Positions 51,801-60,486 of a stretch of DNA of 64,000 nt are shown here, in pieces. The DNA lies in NCBI RefSeq assembly GCF_042684485.1, contig NZ_JBHULM010000011.1:806001-870000 (forward strand), read 5' to 3'. Numbering within the stretch: the first letter of the stretch is position 1; every line of letters begins with the position of its first letter. Position numbers and translations under genes: made by a program. The notes under the pieces are model-generated. The model had not been told where the DNA came from, made no database searches, and saw only the letters and a list, made by a program, of their open reading frames with translations. This stretch comes from Oceanihabitans gracilariae (lineage in GTDB: Bacteria > Bacteroidota > Bacteroidia > Flavobacteriales > Flavobacteriaceae).

Positions 51801-53912
51801 AACTCTTAAAGCAGATTCAGTAGTATTTGGCTCAACAATCCAAGCAATATTTACAATGCCTGTTATTGTTTCAGGAATATCTACAATTATTTCTTGAAAA
51901 TTAGTATTGTTTATAGTTTCTGTAGTAAGTACCGTTGTAAAGTCATCTACACCAACTCCTGTAGTAGATAATTTTACAGCATAAGTAGAAACACCTTGCG
52001 TTGCTCTATGCTTGTATCGTACTCTTTTTTGAACACCATCATTAAAGTTAATTTGTGGTGAAATGTAAAAGTCATAGTTTTCATATTGAGAAGCACTTGT
52101 TACTACTGTAGCATAACCACCAATAAAACTCCATTGTGTTCCATCGTTATTTGCATCAATAGTTGTCCAGCAAGCCTCAGGGTTTTGATTGGTTGCTGTT
52201 TCAAAATCTGTTGAATAAGGTGTGTCAAAAACAGTACATTGTGTAGTAAATGTAGTTGGGTTACTCCATATTCCTGGTGTGCCATTACAAACAGATCTTA
52301 CGTAAACATCATATGTAGTATCTGGTGATAAACCTGTATTGATTACATTATTTATATTACTAGCTGTAGCAGTACCTGAACCTGTTGGTTCGCCAGAATT
52401 TGTTGGTACAATTACATATTCCCAAGAATCTGAAAACCCTCCATTATTATCCCAAGATAAACTAACACTATTTTCTGTTAAACTATTATAAACAATTTCT
52501 CCTGGAGGTGCACATGTTGGACTAGATATTTCTAATTCAAAACAAATACCTGCTGTAGTTGATAATTGAGAAGATACTACTATAATATATGTTTGCCCTT
52601 GTTGTACTAATAAATTTGAAATTGTTTTAGGATCAAAAGGATCTGTAGTTATTGTACCTGCCATACAATTTACTCCTACATCACTACAACTTTCATAAAC
52701 AAATAAAGAACTGCTATCATTATAACAGTTATCATTTTCTCCTCCAGTTCCTGTAAATGTTGTTTGTGTTAGTGTTAGTAACCCATCTTCCGTTGGTGTA
52801 TAGCTTAGAAAAATTTTATTTCCGTTAAGGTAATTAGTAGTAGAACTTCCTGAAATACAGTTTGCACCTTGTGTAGAATACACTACGTCTGGATTTGCCC
52901 AAGCATCTAAATTATCTGCTAACACATAAGGTGTTGTTGAAATGTCTGGAATTTCTATAGGAGCATCACAAGACAAACCTAATTTTAGAGTTTTAAAAGA
53001 ATAAGGTCCAGTAAAATCACTTTGTGTATCATTATCACAAATTGCTGCTAAATAAACATCAAACTCTGTATCTTCATCTAGACTTGATAAAGAATATGTA
53101 TTACCTGTAACAGGAATACCACTTTCTGCAGGAGTTCCTCCTGATGGTAATATTTGAATTTCAAAATTAGTTGCCGTTGGATGTGACCAACTTACTTCTG
53201 CTCCATTAACCGTTATTGCATCTATAGTTACATCTTCTTCAAGAATATCTTCACAGCCTTCTACAACAGAAATAGTATCTACAAACCACTCATCTCCAGT
53301 TGGTGTCGTTCCGTTTTGTGTATTAACAGCTACAAATGCAATATAGATATTAAATCCTGCAGGAATTGAAGATGGTAATTCTACAACCTTTTTCTCATAA
53401 TTTGTTGGAGAGCCATTATTTAAATTTGCTTCTGTATACGATTGTATTACAATATTAAATCCATTAATATCTGGTTGTGCTGCAGTAGAAATTCTAATTT
53501 CATATGCAGCTCCATTATCTATAGCACTAGCTTGTTTGGTATAAAATTGTATTTCTCCATTTTCTGGAACAGTAACTTGCGGAGTTACTAAAAAATATTC
53601 CGCTGTATTTTGATCGCCAATATTATCTGCACTTGGGTTTACAGAAACGCCACTTGTGCCTAAATAACCATCTGTTGTACTTTGCCAATTAGTTGTACCA
53701 ACACCATTATCTATAATTGTCCAAGTATTAGGAACACCAGAATTAAAGTCTTCTACTAACTGAGCATAACTTTTATTTGTACTTAAAAATAAAAAACCAA
53801 TTAATAAAACGAAAAGAAGATTTTTGATTTTGAAATCTAATTTAATACTACTTCTTTCTTTTAAAAAAAAGAGGTTATTAATTGCTACAGGATTGTGTAA
53901 CTTATTTTTCAT
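45819..53912 (-). CDS. Giant SprB-like surface adhesin with type B T9SS sorting domain
   Basis: 2697 residues, the largest gene here. A long-n-region signal peptide ends near residue 50 (IGFLFLSTNKSYAQ). Alternating choice-of-anchor (MAM/jelly-roll-like) and fibronectin type III domains fill about 50-1500 (TTGLSPDTTYDVYVRAVC-type text repeated). A further lectin-like part follows, then six 86-88-residue Ig-like domains (1998-2521). The type B C-terminal domain (about 2612-2697; RGISPDGNGKNDTFDL, IIFNRHGKEVY) ends the protein. It is likely the cell-surface adhesin moved during gliding, exported with the adjacent PorP/SprF and PorE-like proteins. Confidence 0.93.
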   Translation of the reverse strand: MKNKLHNPVAINNLFFLKERSSIKLDFKIKNLLFVLLIGFLFLSTNKSYAQLVEDFNSGVPNTWTIIDNGVGTTNWQSTTDGYLGTSGVSVNPSADNIGDQNTAEYFLVTPQVTVPENGEIQFYTKQASAIDNGAAYEIRISTAAQPDINGFNIVIQSYTEANLNNGSPTNYEKKVVELPSSIPAGFNIYIAFVAVNTQNGTTPTGDEWFVDTISVVEGCEDILEEDVTIDAITVNGAEVSWSHPTATNFEIQILPSGGTPAESGIPVTGNTYSLSSLDEDTEFDVYLAAICDNDTQSDFTGPYSFKTLKLGLSCDAPIEIPDISTTPYVLADNLDAWANPDVVYSTQGANCISGSSTTNYLNGNKIFLSYTPTEDGLLTLTQTTFTGTGGENDNCYNDSSSLFVYESCSDVGVNCMAGTITTDPFDPKTISNLLVQQGQTYIIVVSSQLSTTAGICFELEISSPTCAPPGEIVYNSLTENSVSLSWDNNGGFSDSWEYVIVPTNSGEPTGSGTATASNINNVINTGLSPDTTYDVYVRSVCNGTPGIWSNPTTFTTQCTVFDTPYSTDFETATNQNPEACWTTIDANNDGTQWSFIGGYATVVTSASQYENYDFYISPQINFNDGVQKRVRYKHRATQGVSTYAVKLSTTGVGVDDFTTVLTTETINNTNFQEIIVDIPETITGIVNIAWIVEPNTTESALRVAIDDVFIEDKPTCPDPTDPLVFNITTNSAWLVWTAGDSETQWEVAIQDLDSGIPTTSGVLTSSNFPYMATGLTPGNRYEYYVRAYCAEDDQSEWVGPVPFTTLCTSYDTPFYESFNDEDPDTQKFCWSVNDNNNDDATWSINETEAILETSVVSPPSSFDDYLISPAINIDGTKELKYKYRAQFSFFTGDPRYGLEVLMSTTNTNPSSFSVIAPFEVITNSEYIEKSVIIEGNGTIYIAFRVPPEFTGNFSVLNIEDVSITDAPACPNPANLIVETTTTNGATFSWTQGYQETAWNVVVQPAGSGVPTTTGEEVTQTNYTTTSLNPDTEYEVYVMANCGADGSEWVGPVAFRTLCTAFTSPFVETFNYDSTSEDCWQVVNNNDDGETWELDSASFPFEGDQAAAIFTGSNGQNEDWLISPTITITENQRLRYYYRVNDEFFTEDLEVLLSTSGTGLDQFTTVLYDSDDDPVLINNEEYKVKIINFPAGITGDINIAFHVPYFASTTSYRGQTLVIDNVNIEDVPECPEPTNVFLNNITDTAFQVNWDANGSETAWEISVQPTGTPAPTGSTEPEYLFETTTNPFTITGLTASTMYDVYVRAVCDGDEGAWTGPTEVITKCSFDNLCQYTFVLTSDSSSPTLDITQNNQVTQSLPFTGQAGEAFPVFLCSGVEFSLFFDTIGWSTPQYANFQFDILNDQGETVYSSPTGLIPRTTVYTGMVSCGVIDCPQPTDLTISDQSVFSWTPGGSETQWEVAVQPLQNGTIPQSGTIVSTNSYTPNAADFSDLNATTYEYFVRAICGTDDESYWSGPFEFVRNDDVSNAVTLPINNDGVCNVSSTNVSFINATASSETMSCEGVNNGDVWFQFTAASEIHSIEINNFSGGLRDSNGYPLYPEIVMTLYKDNAGTLEELACSYDNVIMAMYASELVVGENYKVRLTLNATYISEYLFSVCVKTPEDLCAVDIVNGGFEEPALEGLSGTNTIISLNTVPGWRSNLESSNNIFYWESLNAPGFEPYEGGQCVQVLSEQGTTIDPNDPNIKGLYRDLDTSEITLLEYSFAHLARFDGNTIQLFAGPVGGPYTMIQENLGTTLAWTVIADTYQVPAGQNQTRFIFRASDGDDIGNVLDAVSILPNSEIITEPFEVDCTNPTALLEANGIGQWIAGDENPGEVTITNDNTGEATVTDFFNPGTYTFIWQTGSCSYNIEVSYNGISEMPTVESPIEYCLNETAEALTATTTSDYTLIWYTEAVGGTGSIIAPTPNTTAVGDTIYYVANQDENGCEGPRAELIVTINEAIVPELTFSYLETCILDTDNPTAILVDDFVTGGTFSSPTLTVDATTGEIDINSATEGVHDVVYTYNGDTDTCTLADSYTTTITFSQAIPAVTTFDYGATSFCELENTTVTPNLVNGFTTGGTFSSTTLTVDETTGALDLSSATIGNHDITYTYVANESACEEDGDFTVNIEITEAIATITDFTYAENTYCSDATPVLPILATDFTTGGIFSAEPGLTIDAVTGEINVATSTVGDYIVTYQIAEDIATCTQGNTSTFAISIQDIITPELAFSYADTCELVADNVMPLLNDNFVLGGTFSSTTLTVDPTTGAIDVTSATAGTHNITYTFGGDTDMCILSGSYTATINVTQAVSAVVTFDYGATSFCELNATTVLPNLATGFTIGGTFSSSTLTVDAVTGELDLTDASSGTHEVVYTFGGDVTACLADASFVLTIEIIEKTVPNTSFTYVDDVYCATSANVLPELAADFTTGGTFSAETGLTINSTTGEVTVSSSGIGNYTISYEVSEDLETCTEASVSTFNITILDTIEASIDGACNNEEYWLTVSPINGSYSPDEVTYTWMDANGNVVGENSELFNVTAYADQNPNITVPTQFTVYIDFGNCQTTASFTTERFACRNIPRGISPDGNGKNDTFDLTGFGVTNMIIFNRHGKEVYSFSGNYSNQWNGKSNKGKELPDGTYFYRIQKEDGSAVTGWVYINRAH
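46350..47921 (-). repeat. Three-domain super-repeat, twice, in the giant adhesin
   Basis: Six Ig-like domains with lengths 86, 88, 88, 86, 88, 88 codons form two copies of a 262-residue unit (47136-47921 and 46350-47135). Domain 1 matches 4 (FSYxxTC), 2 matches 5 (TFDYGATSFCEL) and 3 matches 6 (ATDFTTGG or AADFTTGG) better than neighbours match each other. A single duplication of three domains explains this. Confidence 0.85.
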
Positions 53913-53990
53913 ATTATGACATTTTCTGTTAGTATTGAATGTCTAATATATATATAATACTATTCTGTTTTATAGCTAAGTCTTTGCGTT

Positions 53991-54047
53991 TTACCGAAAT
54001 TTGAAAGAATAAAAAATAGGTTAATGTATTGAAAAACAACGGTTTAC
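53991..54047 (-). promoter_or_regulatory. Two-block upstream element of the giant adhesin operon
   Basis: Plus-strand blocks TTACCGAAATTTGAAAG (53991-54007) and GAAAAACAACGGTTTAC (54031-54047). The same two blocks, with the same 40-bp start-to-start spacing, lie upstream of the type A cargo gene (60200-60256). Probably promoter or regulator sites; no TAnnTTTG is seen nearby. Confidence 0.6.
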
Positions 54048-54072
54048 TGTTAATTCCTATAAAACAAACTCA

Positions 54073-55230
54073 TTAAAGTGTTGGTTTGATATTTTGTATA
54101 GATTCTACCTTTTTTTGAAGCAAATAAATGTATTTTTTATCTTTTCTATGAATAAAGAACAGGATAATGACTGCTAAAACACCGAAAACAATTATCCATT
54201 TAACCCTATTTTTAAACTGTTTGTTAAGCGCTTCTAATTCCTTTTTTTGGCTAGTAGAACTTTTATTAATGGAGTCACTAATCGAGTTACGTTCTGATTT
54301 TTTTATGTCTAATTGTACTTTTAAATAGAGGTCGTAATATTTTTGATATTCTTCCCAATTATCTAAAGCCAAATAGTTTTCAAAAAGACCTTTATATATT
54401 CCTAGATTTAGCACTAAATCGCCAACATTTTCAGATTGATTTAAAGCCGTTTTTAGTAAAGACACTGCTTCATCATATTGGCCTTCTAAAGTATACACTT
54501 CAGCAAGTCCTTTTTGCGCAAAAGAAATTAAACTGCTTGCGTCTTCAAGTTTAGCAAAAGCAATAGATCTATTAAAGCTATTTTTTGCGTTTCCGTATTC
54601 AGAAAGTAAAGTGTAACAGTTTCCTTTATTGTAATAAACAATACTTAAATTGGCTCTGTGGTTTTCTCCCTTTAGCTTTTCGTATTCTCTAATTCCTTTA
54701 TTAAAAAACTCTAGAGCAATATCGCAATTTAAATTATCTTTATAAATAAACCCTTTAACAATATAACTGTTTGCCAAGTATTTACCAACAGAATCTCTAT
54801 GCGGATAAATTAAGGATTGCTGTTCTGTTTTTTCTAAAAACTCTATAGATTTATCGAATATTTTTAATTGTTGGTACAGAATACCTGTCATAAACAATAT
54901 TTCTATTTGCAGTCTTTTATCTTCTAAATCAATAGACAGTTGTTCTGCTTTTTCAATATATTCTAATGCTTTTTGATAGTCTCTTTTAGAGGTGTAAGCT
55001 AAAGAAACCAACATTAAAGCTCTTGTTCTGGTTTTTATAGAATTATTAGTGTCTTCATAAGCCGAAAGACCAAGTACAATAGATTTGTCTGGCGTTTCAT
55101 AAATACGGTTTTTACTATCTTCTAACAAGCTATCTATTTGTTGCGTATAACTTTCTATGGTATTAGCAAAGCTTGCTGTTTTAACAAACAACAGCAAAAG
55201 AGCAAAACTATATGTAAGTTTAATTTTCAT
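54073..55230 (-). CDS. TPR protein with signal peptide and C-terminal membrane anchor
   Basis: 385 residues from the ATG at 55230. Signal peptide (KLTYSFALLLLFVKTASFA), then about six TPR-like repeats (EKAEQLSIDLEDKRLQIEIL; YYNKGNCYTLLSEYGNAKNSF) and one C-terminal helix (WIIVFGVLAVIILFFI) with a short basic tail. It has the sensor half of the upstream TPR-AraC gene but no HTH. Its start overlaps the stop of that gene by 11 nt (ATGAAAATTAA), so the pair is coupled. Confidence 0.85.
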   Translation of the reverse strand: MKIKLTYSFALLLLFVKTASFANTIESYTQQIDSLLEDSKNRIYETPDKSIVLGLSAYEDTNNSIKTRTRALMLVSLAYTSKRDYQKALEYIEKAEQLSIDLEDKRLQIEILFMTGILYQQLKIFDKSIEFLEKTEQQSLIYPHRDSVGKYLANSYIVKGFIYKDNLNCDIALEFFNKGIREYEKLKGENHRANLSIVYYNKGNCYTLLSEYGNAKNSFNRSIAFAKLEDASSLISFAQKGLAEVYTLEGQYDEAVSLLKTALNQSENVGDLVLNLGIYKGLFENYLALDNWEEYQKYYDLYLKVQLDIKKSERNSISDSINKSSTSQKKELEALNKQFKNRVKWIIVFGVLAVIILFFIHRKDKKYIYLLQKKVESIQNIKPTL

Positions 55231-56812
55231 CTTGTTGTTGTTGTTGTTTTTGTTCATCACGCTCTTCTTTTATTAAATTAATAAAAGTTGCAGGCGACAT
55301 ACCGATTATAGATTTAAAAACTGTAGCAAAACTACTATGCGAAGAATAACCACTTTCTTCTGCTAAAAAACTTATTTTATAATTAATATAACTAGGTTCG
55401 TTTTTAAGCTTGTTTATGATATAATTTAAACGCAATTTATTTATGAAAGTGTTAAAATTATCATTGTAATGCTTATTGATTATTTCAGACAGGTATTTGG
55501 TATTGGTTTCAAATTGTCCCGCTAAAACAGCTAAAGACATTTCTTTATTTAAAAACTTTTGTGAGTTTTCAAACTTTTTTAGCTTTAGCAATATGGCTTT
55601 TTCTGTTTCTTCTGGAATTACAATACGCTTGGTTTGCTTACGTTTTTTAGGCTTTGTTTTGTTAAATTGGTTTCTACTTACTTCTAAGTATTTAATGATT
55701 TCTTTTAATCGTTTTTTTCTTGTTTGATTTTTTAATAACACAAAAGCAACTACAGTTAAAATAAAAAGTAAACCAAATAGTAATAAATTTTGATACCTAG
55801 TATTTTCTGTTTTTTTAGCTAAAACAACATCTTCATTTTGCTTTGTTATTAAGTTAAATACAGTATTAACAGATTCTTGCTCCATTAATTCTACGTTATT
55901 ACTTAATAGTAAAAACTCTTCGTTATAAACTTTATATTTATTTTTTTGGTTGGTTGCTAAATAACTAATTGCCAGACCTCTATTTATTTGCATTTTTAAA
56001 ACCGGATTATCTATAATTTCGGCATAACGTAATGCTACAAATAGGGTTTCTTCACTTTTTACAAATTCCTTTTTTTGTAAATACAAATTCCCTAGCTCGT
56101 TATATATAAATCCTTTTTGGTTTAAATTGTTTATTGAATTTACTTCTAAAAGCGCAAACACACTATCTATACTTTGTGTGGCTAAATTAAATTCACCAAG
56201 TTGGCTATAAGCTACTTCTTTAGCCAACAGAAGCTTCATTTGTAGCGTTTTATTTTCGTCTAGAAAATCTGTAAACCGACTACGTAGTGCTTCTATTAAA
56301 TGTAAGGCTTCGCTGTTTTTTCGCCTATTTAATTTCATATTAACACTTTCAAGAGCAACCAAAAACTGAAAATGTTTTTTTTCTTTATCGTTAGTAATTT
56401 GTGTTGTTAAATTTTCTGCTTCACTTAAATATTTGGTAGACTGTTTGTCTAAGTACAGAATTCTTAAAAGTTGCGCCTTTAGTAAACAAACCTCTACTTT
56501 TGTTGGTATACTTACGTTTTCGTCTTGAATTTCTTCACTAAAAATAGAAAGCGAAGCTGTATTATAATCTCCTTTGGCTAAATAACTTTTACCTATTATT
56601 AAATTAGAATGAATTTTTGTTTGCGCCTCTTGAGCTGTTTTAAGCGTATGTTTTGCTATTTTAATAGCCTCATTTGGATTAGAATAAACTAATTCTTCTG
56701 CTTTACTTAATAAATCGTCTTGTTGTGAAAAAAGAGCACTAGCCTGAAACAAAATCACATACAAAACAACCTTAAAAAGGCGCTTATAAAAGTATGTAAA
56801 ACTTCGTTTCAT
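55220..56812 (-). CDS. TPR-transmembrane-AraC helix-turn-helix regulator
   Basis: 530 residues from the ATG at 56812. An N-terminal signal/anchor (LFKVVLYVILFQASALFSQ) and periplasmic TPR repeats precede one membrane helix (about 340-358; LLLFGLLFILTVVAFVLL). A basic coil and a C-terminal AraC-type HTH (about 440-525; LAGQFETNTKYLSEIIN, ISFLAEESGYSSHSSFATVF) follow. One-component membrane regulators of this form are common in Flavobacteriaceae. It lies between two T9SS cargo genes that share an upstream element, so it is a candidate regulator. The Gln-rich end overlaps the downstream TPR gene. Confidence 0.88.
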   Translation of the reverse strand: MKRSFTYFYKRLFKVVLYVILFQASALFSQQDDLLSKAEELVYSNPNEAIKIAKHTLKTAQEAQTKIHSNLIIGKSYLAKGDYNTASLSIFSEEIQDENVSIPTKVEVCLLKAQLLRILYLDKQSTKYLSEAENLTTQITNDKEKKHFQFLVALESVNMKLNRRKNSEALHLIEALRSRFTDFLDENKTLQMKLLLAKEVAYSQLGEFNLATQSIDSVFALLEVNSINNLNQKGFIYNELGNLYLQKKEFVKSEETLFVALRYAEIIDNPVLKMQINRGLAISYLATNQKNKYKVYNEEFLLLSNNVELMEQESVNTVFNLITKQNEDVVLAKKTENTRYQNLLLFGLLFILTVVAFVLLKNQTRKKRLKEIIKYLEVSRNQFNKTKPKKRKQTKRIVIPEETEKAILLKLKKFENSQKFLNKEMSLAVLAGQFETNTKYLSEIINKHYNDNFNTFINKLRLNYIINKLKNEPSYINYKISFLAEESGYSSHSSFATVFKSIIGMSPATFINLIKEERDEQKQQQQQDEN

Positions 56813-57023
56813 AATAGCAAAACAGATTTTAATTAAGGGGTTTAACAATTAAGCTAGAAGTAAATATAATAAACTTTAGAAAAGAATTACTTTTTGTGAA
56901 TATATGAGCAGTTTTAAATTACAGAATAATACTACAAATATCTTTGAGCGAAACAACTAAAATTTAGATATTCAGCAATTTACCTTAGAACATTGCACTT
57001 GTAAAAAAAGTTATCCTTTAGAA

Positions 57024-57061
57024 TAAAAAAAAGCTTGAGCAACATGATGTTGCCCAAGCTT
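57024..57061 (-). terminator. Terminator of the type A cargo gene
   Basis: 15-bp stem with one mismatch, AAGCTTGAGCAACAT (57031-57045) / ATGTTGCCCAAGCTT (57047-57061). On the minus strand a T-run (A-run 57024-57032) follows. Confidence 0.85.
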
Positions 57062-57095
57062 AGGGATGCTATTAAAAGTATTAAGGGTTAAAAAA

Positions 57096-60000
57096 CTACT
57101 TTTTAATAATCTTAAACGTTTGTTGTGAATTATTGATAGTAACGGTTACAAAGTAAACACCATCTTTTAATTCATTCATACCTATAGTAGATTTAAAATT
57201 ATTTGGTACAATGGTTTGTACTTGTTGACCTACAATATTGTGAATACTAATTTTAGAAATTGTATTTTTTGCTTCAACAGTTAATGTATTTACAACAGGA
57301 TTAGGATAGTATTTAAAAGCTTCAAAACTATTTGATTCTACACCTAAAGAAGGATCTGGATATACAAATAATGTAAACTCAGAACTATTTGAAGTTGTTG
57401 TAGAAATATGAACACTAATCAAATACGTGTTATTAGCTACTAATTCCCCTGTTTTATCACCAGAGTTATAACAGCTAAATCCGTCAACATAATTTCCTGA
57501 TGTACTTGAACAATCGTCTGTATTATAAACTGAATAATAAGCACCTACTCTTGTAAAATCAAAATGATACATTCCTGTTAAACTAGGAGTAAAGCTATAC
57601 CAAATAGACTTATAACTAGAAGTACAAGCTTCTGGTGAAGGATAAGAGTTATCTAAATTACCCATAATAGCATTATTACCAGAATCATCTGAAGATTCTA
57701 ATAAAACTGTTGGATTTGAACAATCATTATTAACTACTGCATCTGGTAATTTAGTTACACTAAGATCAAAAGTTAAACCAGGAGTTGTTTGGCTTGACTG
57801 CACCATTACAAAGTAAGTAGTTCCGTTTGCAAGTTCAAAAACATAATTAGAATTAGAAGTACAAGAAACGGTTTTTTCTATCAAGTTACCACATGTACCT
57901 TCATATATAGAATAGTAAACCGAACCACTTTGAGAAGCTGGATTTTCTTCAAGAGAAAACTCATATAAACCATCTGTTGAAGGTGCTACTTGGTACCATA
58001 CATCTCCATAACCAGAAGTATTACATGCGTTATCTGAAGATAATGTTGCTCCTACAGTTGTACCTGAAACTGTTTCTGTAACATTATCTGTTACAGGAAC
58101 TGATATAGCTTCTGCCTGTACACAAGCATCGTTAGCTGGAGCTGAAGGTGCTTCTTTTAAACAGATATCAAAATCTTGAGCATATTCTCCGCTAATTCTA
58201 GTATTATTTCTAACGTAATATGTGTTACCAATACTTAAACTTGATAAAGTAACATAATTGGTTTCAAAACATGCAATAGATGTTAATGCACCACAACTAC
58301 CTTCTAATAATTCTGTAGCCTGAACAGTACCTCCTAAATTGTAACCAGGTGCTGGCTCAGCGTTTAGGTATTCTAAAATCATAACTTCTGATGAAGCAAC
58401 AAAACTAAACCAAACATCATTTGTGTTATTGTTTGAAGATGCACAAGTATTAGCGTCTGCTAAAGATTCTGTAGCACCTGCGTTTGTTGCGCTTGTAAAC
58501 ATAGTACAAGTATCATCTGTATTTATTGTACTAGTTAAATCTATAGCTCCTCCACACTCATCATTTACTGGTGGACAGTAAAAATATGCTGAATCTGAAT
58601 AAGAACAAGAACTATCTTGATCATTAGTTAATGTAAAATTAACCATTGTTCCGCTTGGGTAAGGACCAGCTGTAACTACTCCTGTAGAGGTAATATTAGT
58701 AACATCTGCAGAACCTACATAATCATCTGTTAATGTTAAAGAAGTAGCACTACCTAAATAAGACACATCTACATTTACAGTAAATTGTGCGTTTAAACAG
58801 TCTGAAACTGGTGTTAAAGTATCAATAGTTGGATTAATACAAGAGTTTTGTTCTATATTTAAAAAGTAACTATATGTTCTTGTAGATCCTGAATTACTTA
58901 AAACAACAAAATAAGTATTACCAGATAACAAAACTATATTTTCTAATCTTCTTTGTGCAGTTTGCGAATACGTACCAACATAAGCAACACATTCTGTTGC
59001 AACATCAGGACAACCGTTTACTACATGTATACTAGCTCCATTATTATCTATATTTAATAATTCAATATTTACAGACATATCTGTTGTTGGAGTAATTTCA
59101 TAAAACACATCATTACCATTCATATAGTAACTGCTACAAGGACTATCATCTATATTGTCTTCAAAATTAGCAGTGTCATTAGCTGTAAAATATGGAGTCG
59201 TTGGGCTAATTGCAGAAGCATCTACAACTATAGGATTTCCACAAGTAGCACCTGCAAGTGGTTCTGCACGTGTAGTAAATGTTTCTTCGGTACAACTTGT
59301 TGCATCACCAATAGCGTTATAAGGAACTATATTTACATAATATGTAGTACTATAAGCTAAACCTGTTAATGCTAAACTTGTTTGTGTTGTTGTTGTATTT
59401 ACAACCTCTGTTCCTCCTGAATTTGTTCCAACAGTTACTGTATAACCTGTAGGTAAACCTGTTGCAGCTTCCCAAATTAATGTGGTATCTAAATCTGCAG
59501 TATCAGACCCATTAACAGGGTTAACAAGTGCAGCATCACAATTTGGAACATCATTTGCTAATTGTGTTATAGACACATTATCAAACTGTACTAACAATCT
59601 AAAACCAGTAAAAGTATTTACTGTGCTTCTAAATCTAGCTTGAAAATCAGCACCTGCTGCTATTGTACCAACAGATATAGCTCCTGTATCTTGACAAGTA
59701 TCTTCATCTATTAATGTATAATTAGAATCATCAATTGTAGTAATAGTAGTCCATGTAGAACCTCCATCTGTTGAATATTCTAAAACTAAACTTCCCCAAC
59801 CTGATGGTGGAGCACTATACGTTGCTGGTGGAAATTGACTATCTTGTATAAAGATATTGTAGCTAAAGCTAGCTGTTAAATTCGTACCATTAGAAATTGC
59901 TGTAAAATTAGGCGAAGTAGCAGAACCTGTTGAATTAGCTTCAGCATAATGTACCATACTATCTCCAGCACCTCCACAAGCAAAATTTCCAAAAGTTTGC

Positions 60001-60110
60001 ATACTAGAAGTTGTCCAACTTGTTGCGCTGTCAAAATCTTCAATAATTTCTACTTGAGCAAAAGCAGTGACACTTAGCAGCATCATCAAATAAAGAGTAA
60101 TTTTTTTCAT
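57096..60110 (-). CDS. Large secreted protein with FN3 and type A T9SS sorting domain
   Basis: 1004 residues. Signal peptide (1-18), a choice-of-anchor domain (about 20-185), a fibronectin type III domain (about 190-285; WEAATGLPTGYTVTVGT) and several Cys-containing jelly-roll-like repeats of about 130 residues (DVFYEITPTTDMSV; DVWFSFVASSEVM; DVWYQVAPSTDGLY; SIWYSFTPSLTGMY). A type A tail (YYPNPVVNTLTVEA, GVYFVTV) ends the protein. Export through T9SS is likely; no enzyme motif is seen. Its upstream region shares a two-block element with the giant adhesin operon. Confidence 0.9.
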   Translation of the reverse strand: MKKITLYLMMLLSVTAFAQVEIIEDFDSATSWTTSSMQTFGNFACGGAGDSMVHYAEANSTGSATSPNFTAISNGTNLTASFSYNIFIQDSQFPPATYSAPPSGWGSLVLEYSTDGGSTWTTITTIDDSNYTLIDEDTCQDTGAISVGTIAAGADFQARFRSTVNTFTGFRLLVQFDNVSITQLANDVPNCDAALVNPVNGSDTADLDTTLIWEAATGLPTGYTVTVGTNSGGTEVVNTTTTQTSLALTGLAYSTTYYVNIVPYNAIGDATSCTEETFTTRAEPLAGATCGNPIVVDASAISPTTPYFTANDTANFEDNIDDSPCSSYYMNGNDVFYEITPTTDMSVNIELLNIDNNGASIHVVNGCPDVATECVAYVGTYSQTAQRRLENIVLLSGNTYFVVLSNSGSTRTYSYFLNIEQNSCINPTIDTLTPVSDCLNAQFTVNVDVSYLGSATSLTLTDDYVGSADVTNITSTGVVTAGPYPSGTMVNFTLTNDQDSSCSYSDSAYFYCPPVNDECGGAIDLTSTINTDDTCTMFTSATNAGATESLADANTCASSNNNTNDVWFSFVASSEVMILEYLNAEPAPGYNLGGTVQATELLEGSCGALTSIACFETNYVTLSSLSIGNTYYVRNNTRISGEYAQDFDICLKEAPSAPANDACVQAEAISVPVTDNVTETVSGTTVGATLSSDNACNTSGYGDVWYQVAPSTDGLYEFSLEENPASQSGSVYYSIYEGTCGNLIEKTVSCTSNSNYVFELANGTTYFVMVQSSQTTPGLTFDLSVTKLPDAVVNNDCSNPTVLLESSDDSGNNAIMGNLDNSYPSPEACTSSYKSIWYSFTPSLTGMYHFDFTRVGAYYSVYNTDDCSSTSGNYVDGFSCYNSGDKTGELVANNTYLISVHISTTTSNSSEFTLFVYPDPSLGVESNSFEAFKYYPNPVVNTLTVEAKNTISKISIHNIVGQQVQTIVPNNFKSTIGMNELKDGVYFVTVTINNSQQTFKIIKK

Positions 60111-60486
60111 TTTATGTTATTTTAAATTAATAGGGTTAGTTAACTCCTCTATAAATATATGACTACAAATACCATAAAAAAAGATTATGTTTTTGGTATT
60201 TACCGAAATTTGAAAGTAAAAAAACAAACATAATTAACTGAAAAACAATAGTTTACAAGAAAACACATCTTTAATAACATAAAAAAGAAGAATTCACAAT
60301 AAAGTACGCGAAATGGTGATTATTTTGCAGTATTACTGTTAATTCTATTTTACAAAAATCATTCTTTTGTAAAAATACAGTAAGCTATTTTAAAGAAAAT
60401 CTTTAACAAGAAAAGCAAAATAACCAATTCTCTTTAATCGCTATTATTAATAGGATTTTGTAAATTAGCCAAAAACAAACCAATTC
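60111..60486. other. 376-nt divergent intergenic region
   Basis: Lies between the type A cargo gene (-) and the CNNM gene (+). No gene is visible. It contains the two-block element of the cargo gene (60200-60256) and is otherwise AT-rich. I found no perfect TAnnTTTG for either gene; TAGGATTTTG at 60451-60460 is the nearest for the plus strand. Confidence 0.6.
60200..60256 (-). promoter_or_regulatory. Two-block upstream element of the type A cargo gene
   Basis: Plus-strand blocks TTACCGAAATTTGAAAG (60200-60216) and GAAAAACAATAGTTTAC (60240-60256), spaced exactly as at 53991-54047. Block 1 is identical and block 2 differs at 2 of 17 bases, while the 22 to 23 nt between them have diverged. The element starts 90 nt from the ATG. 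Confidence 0.6.
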
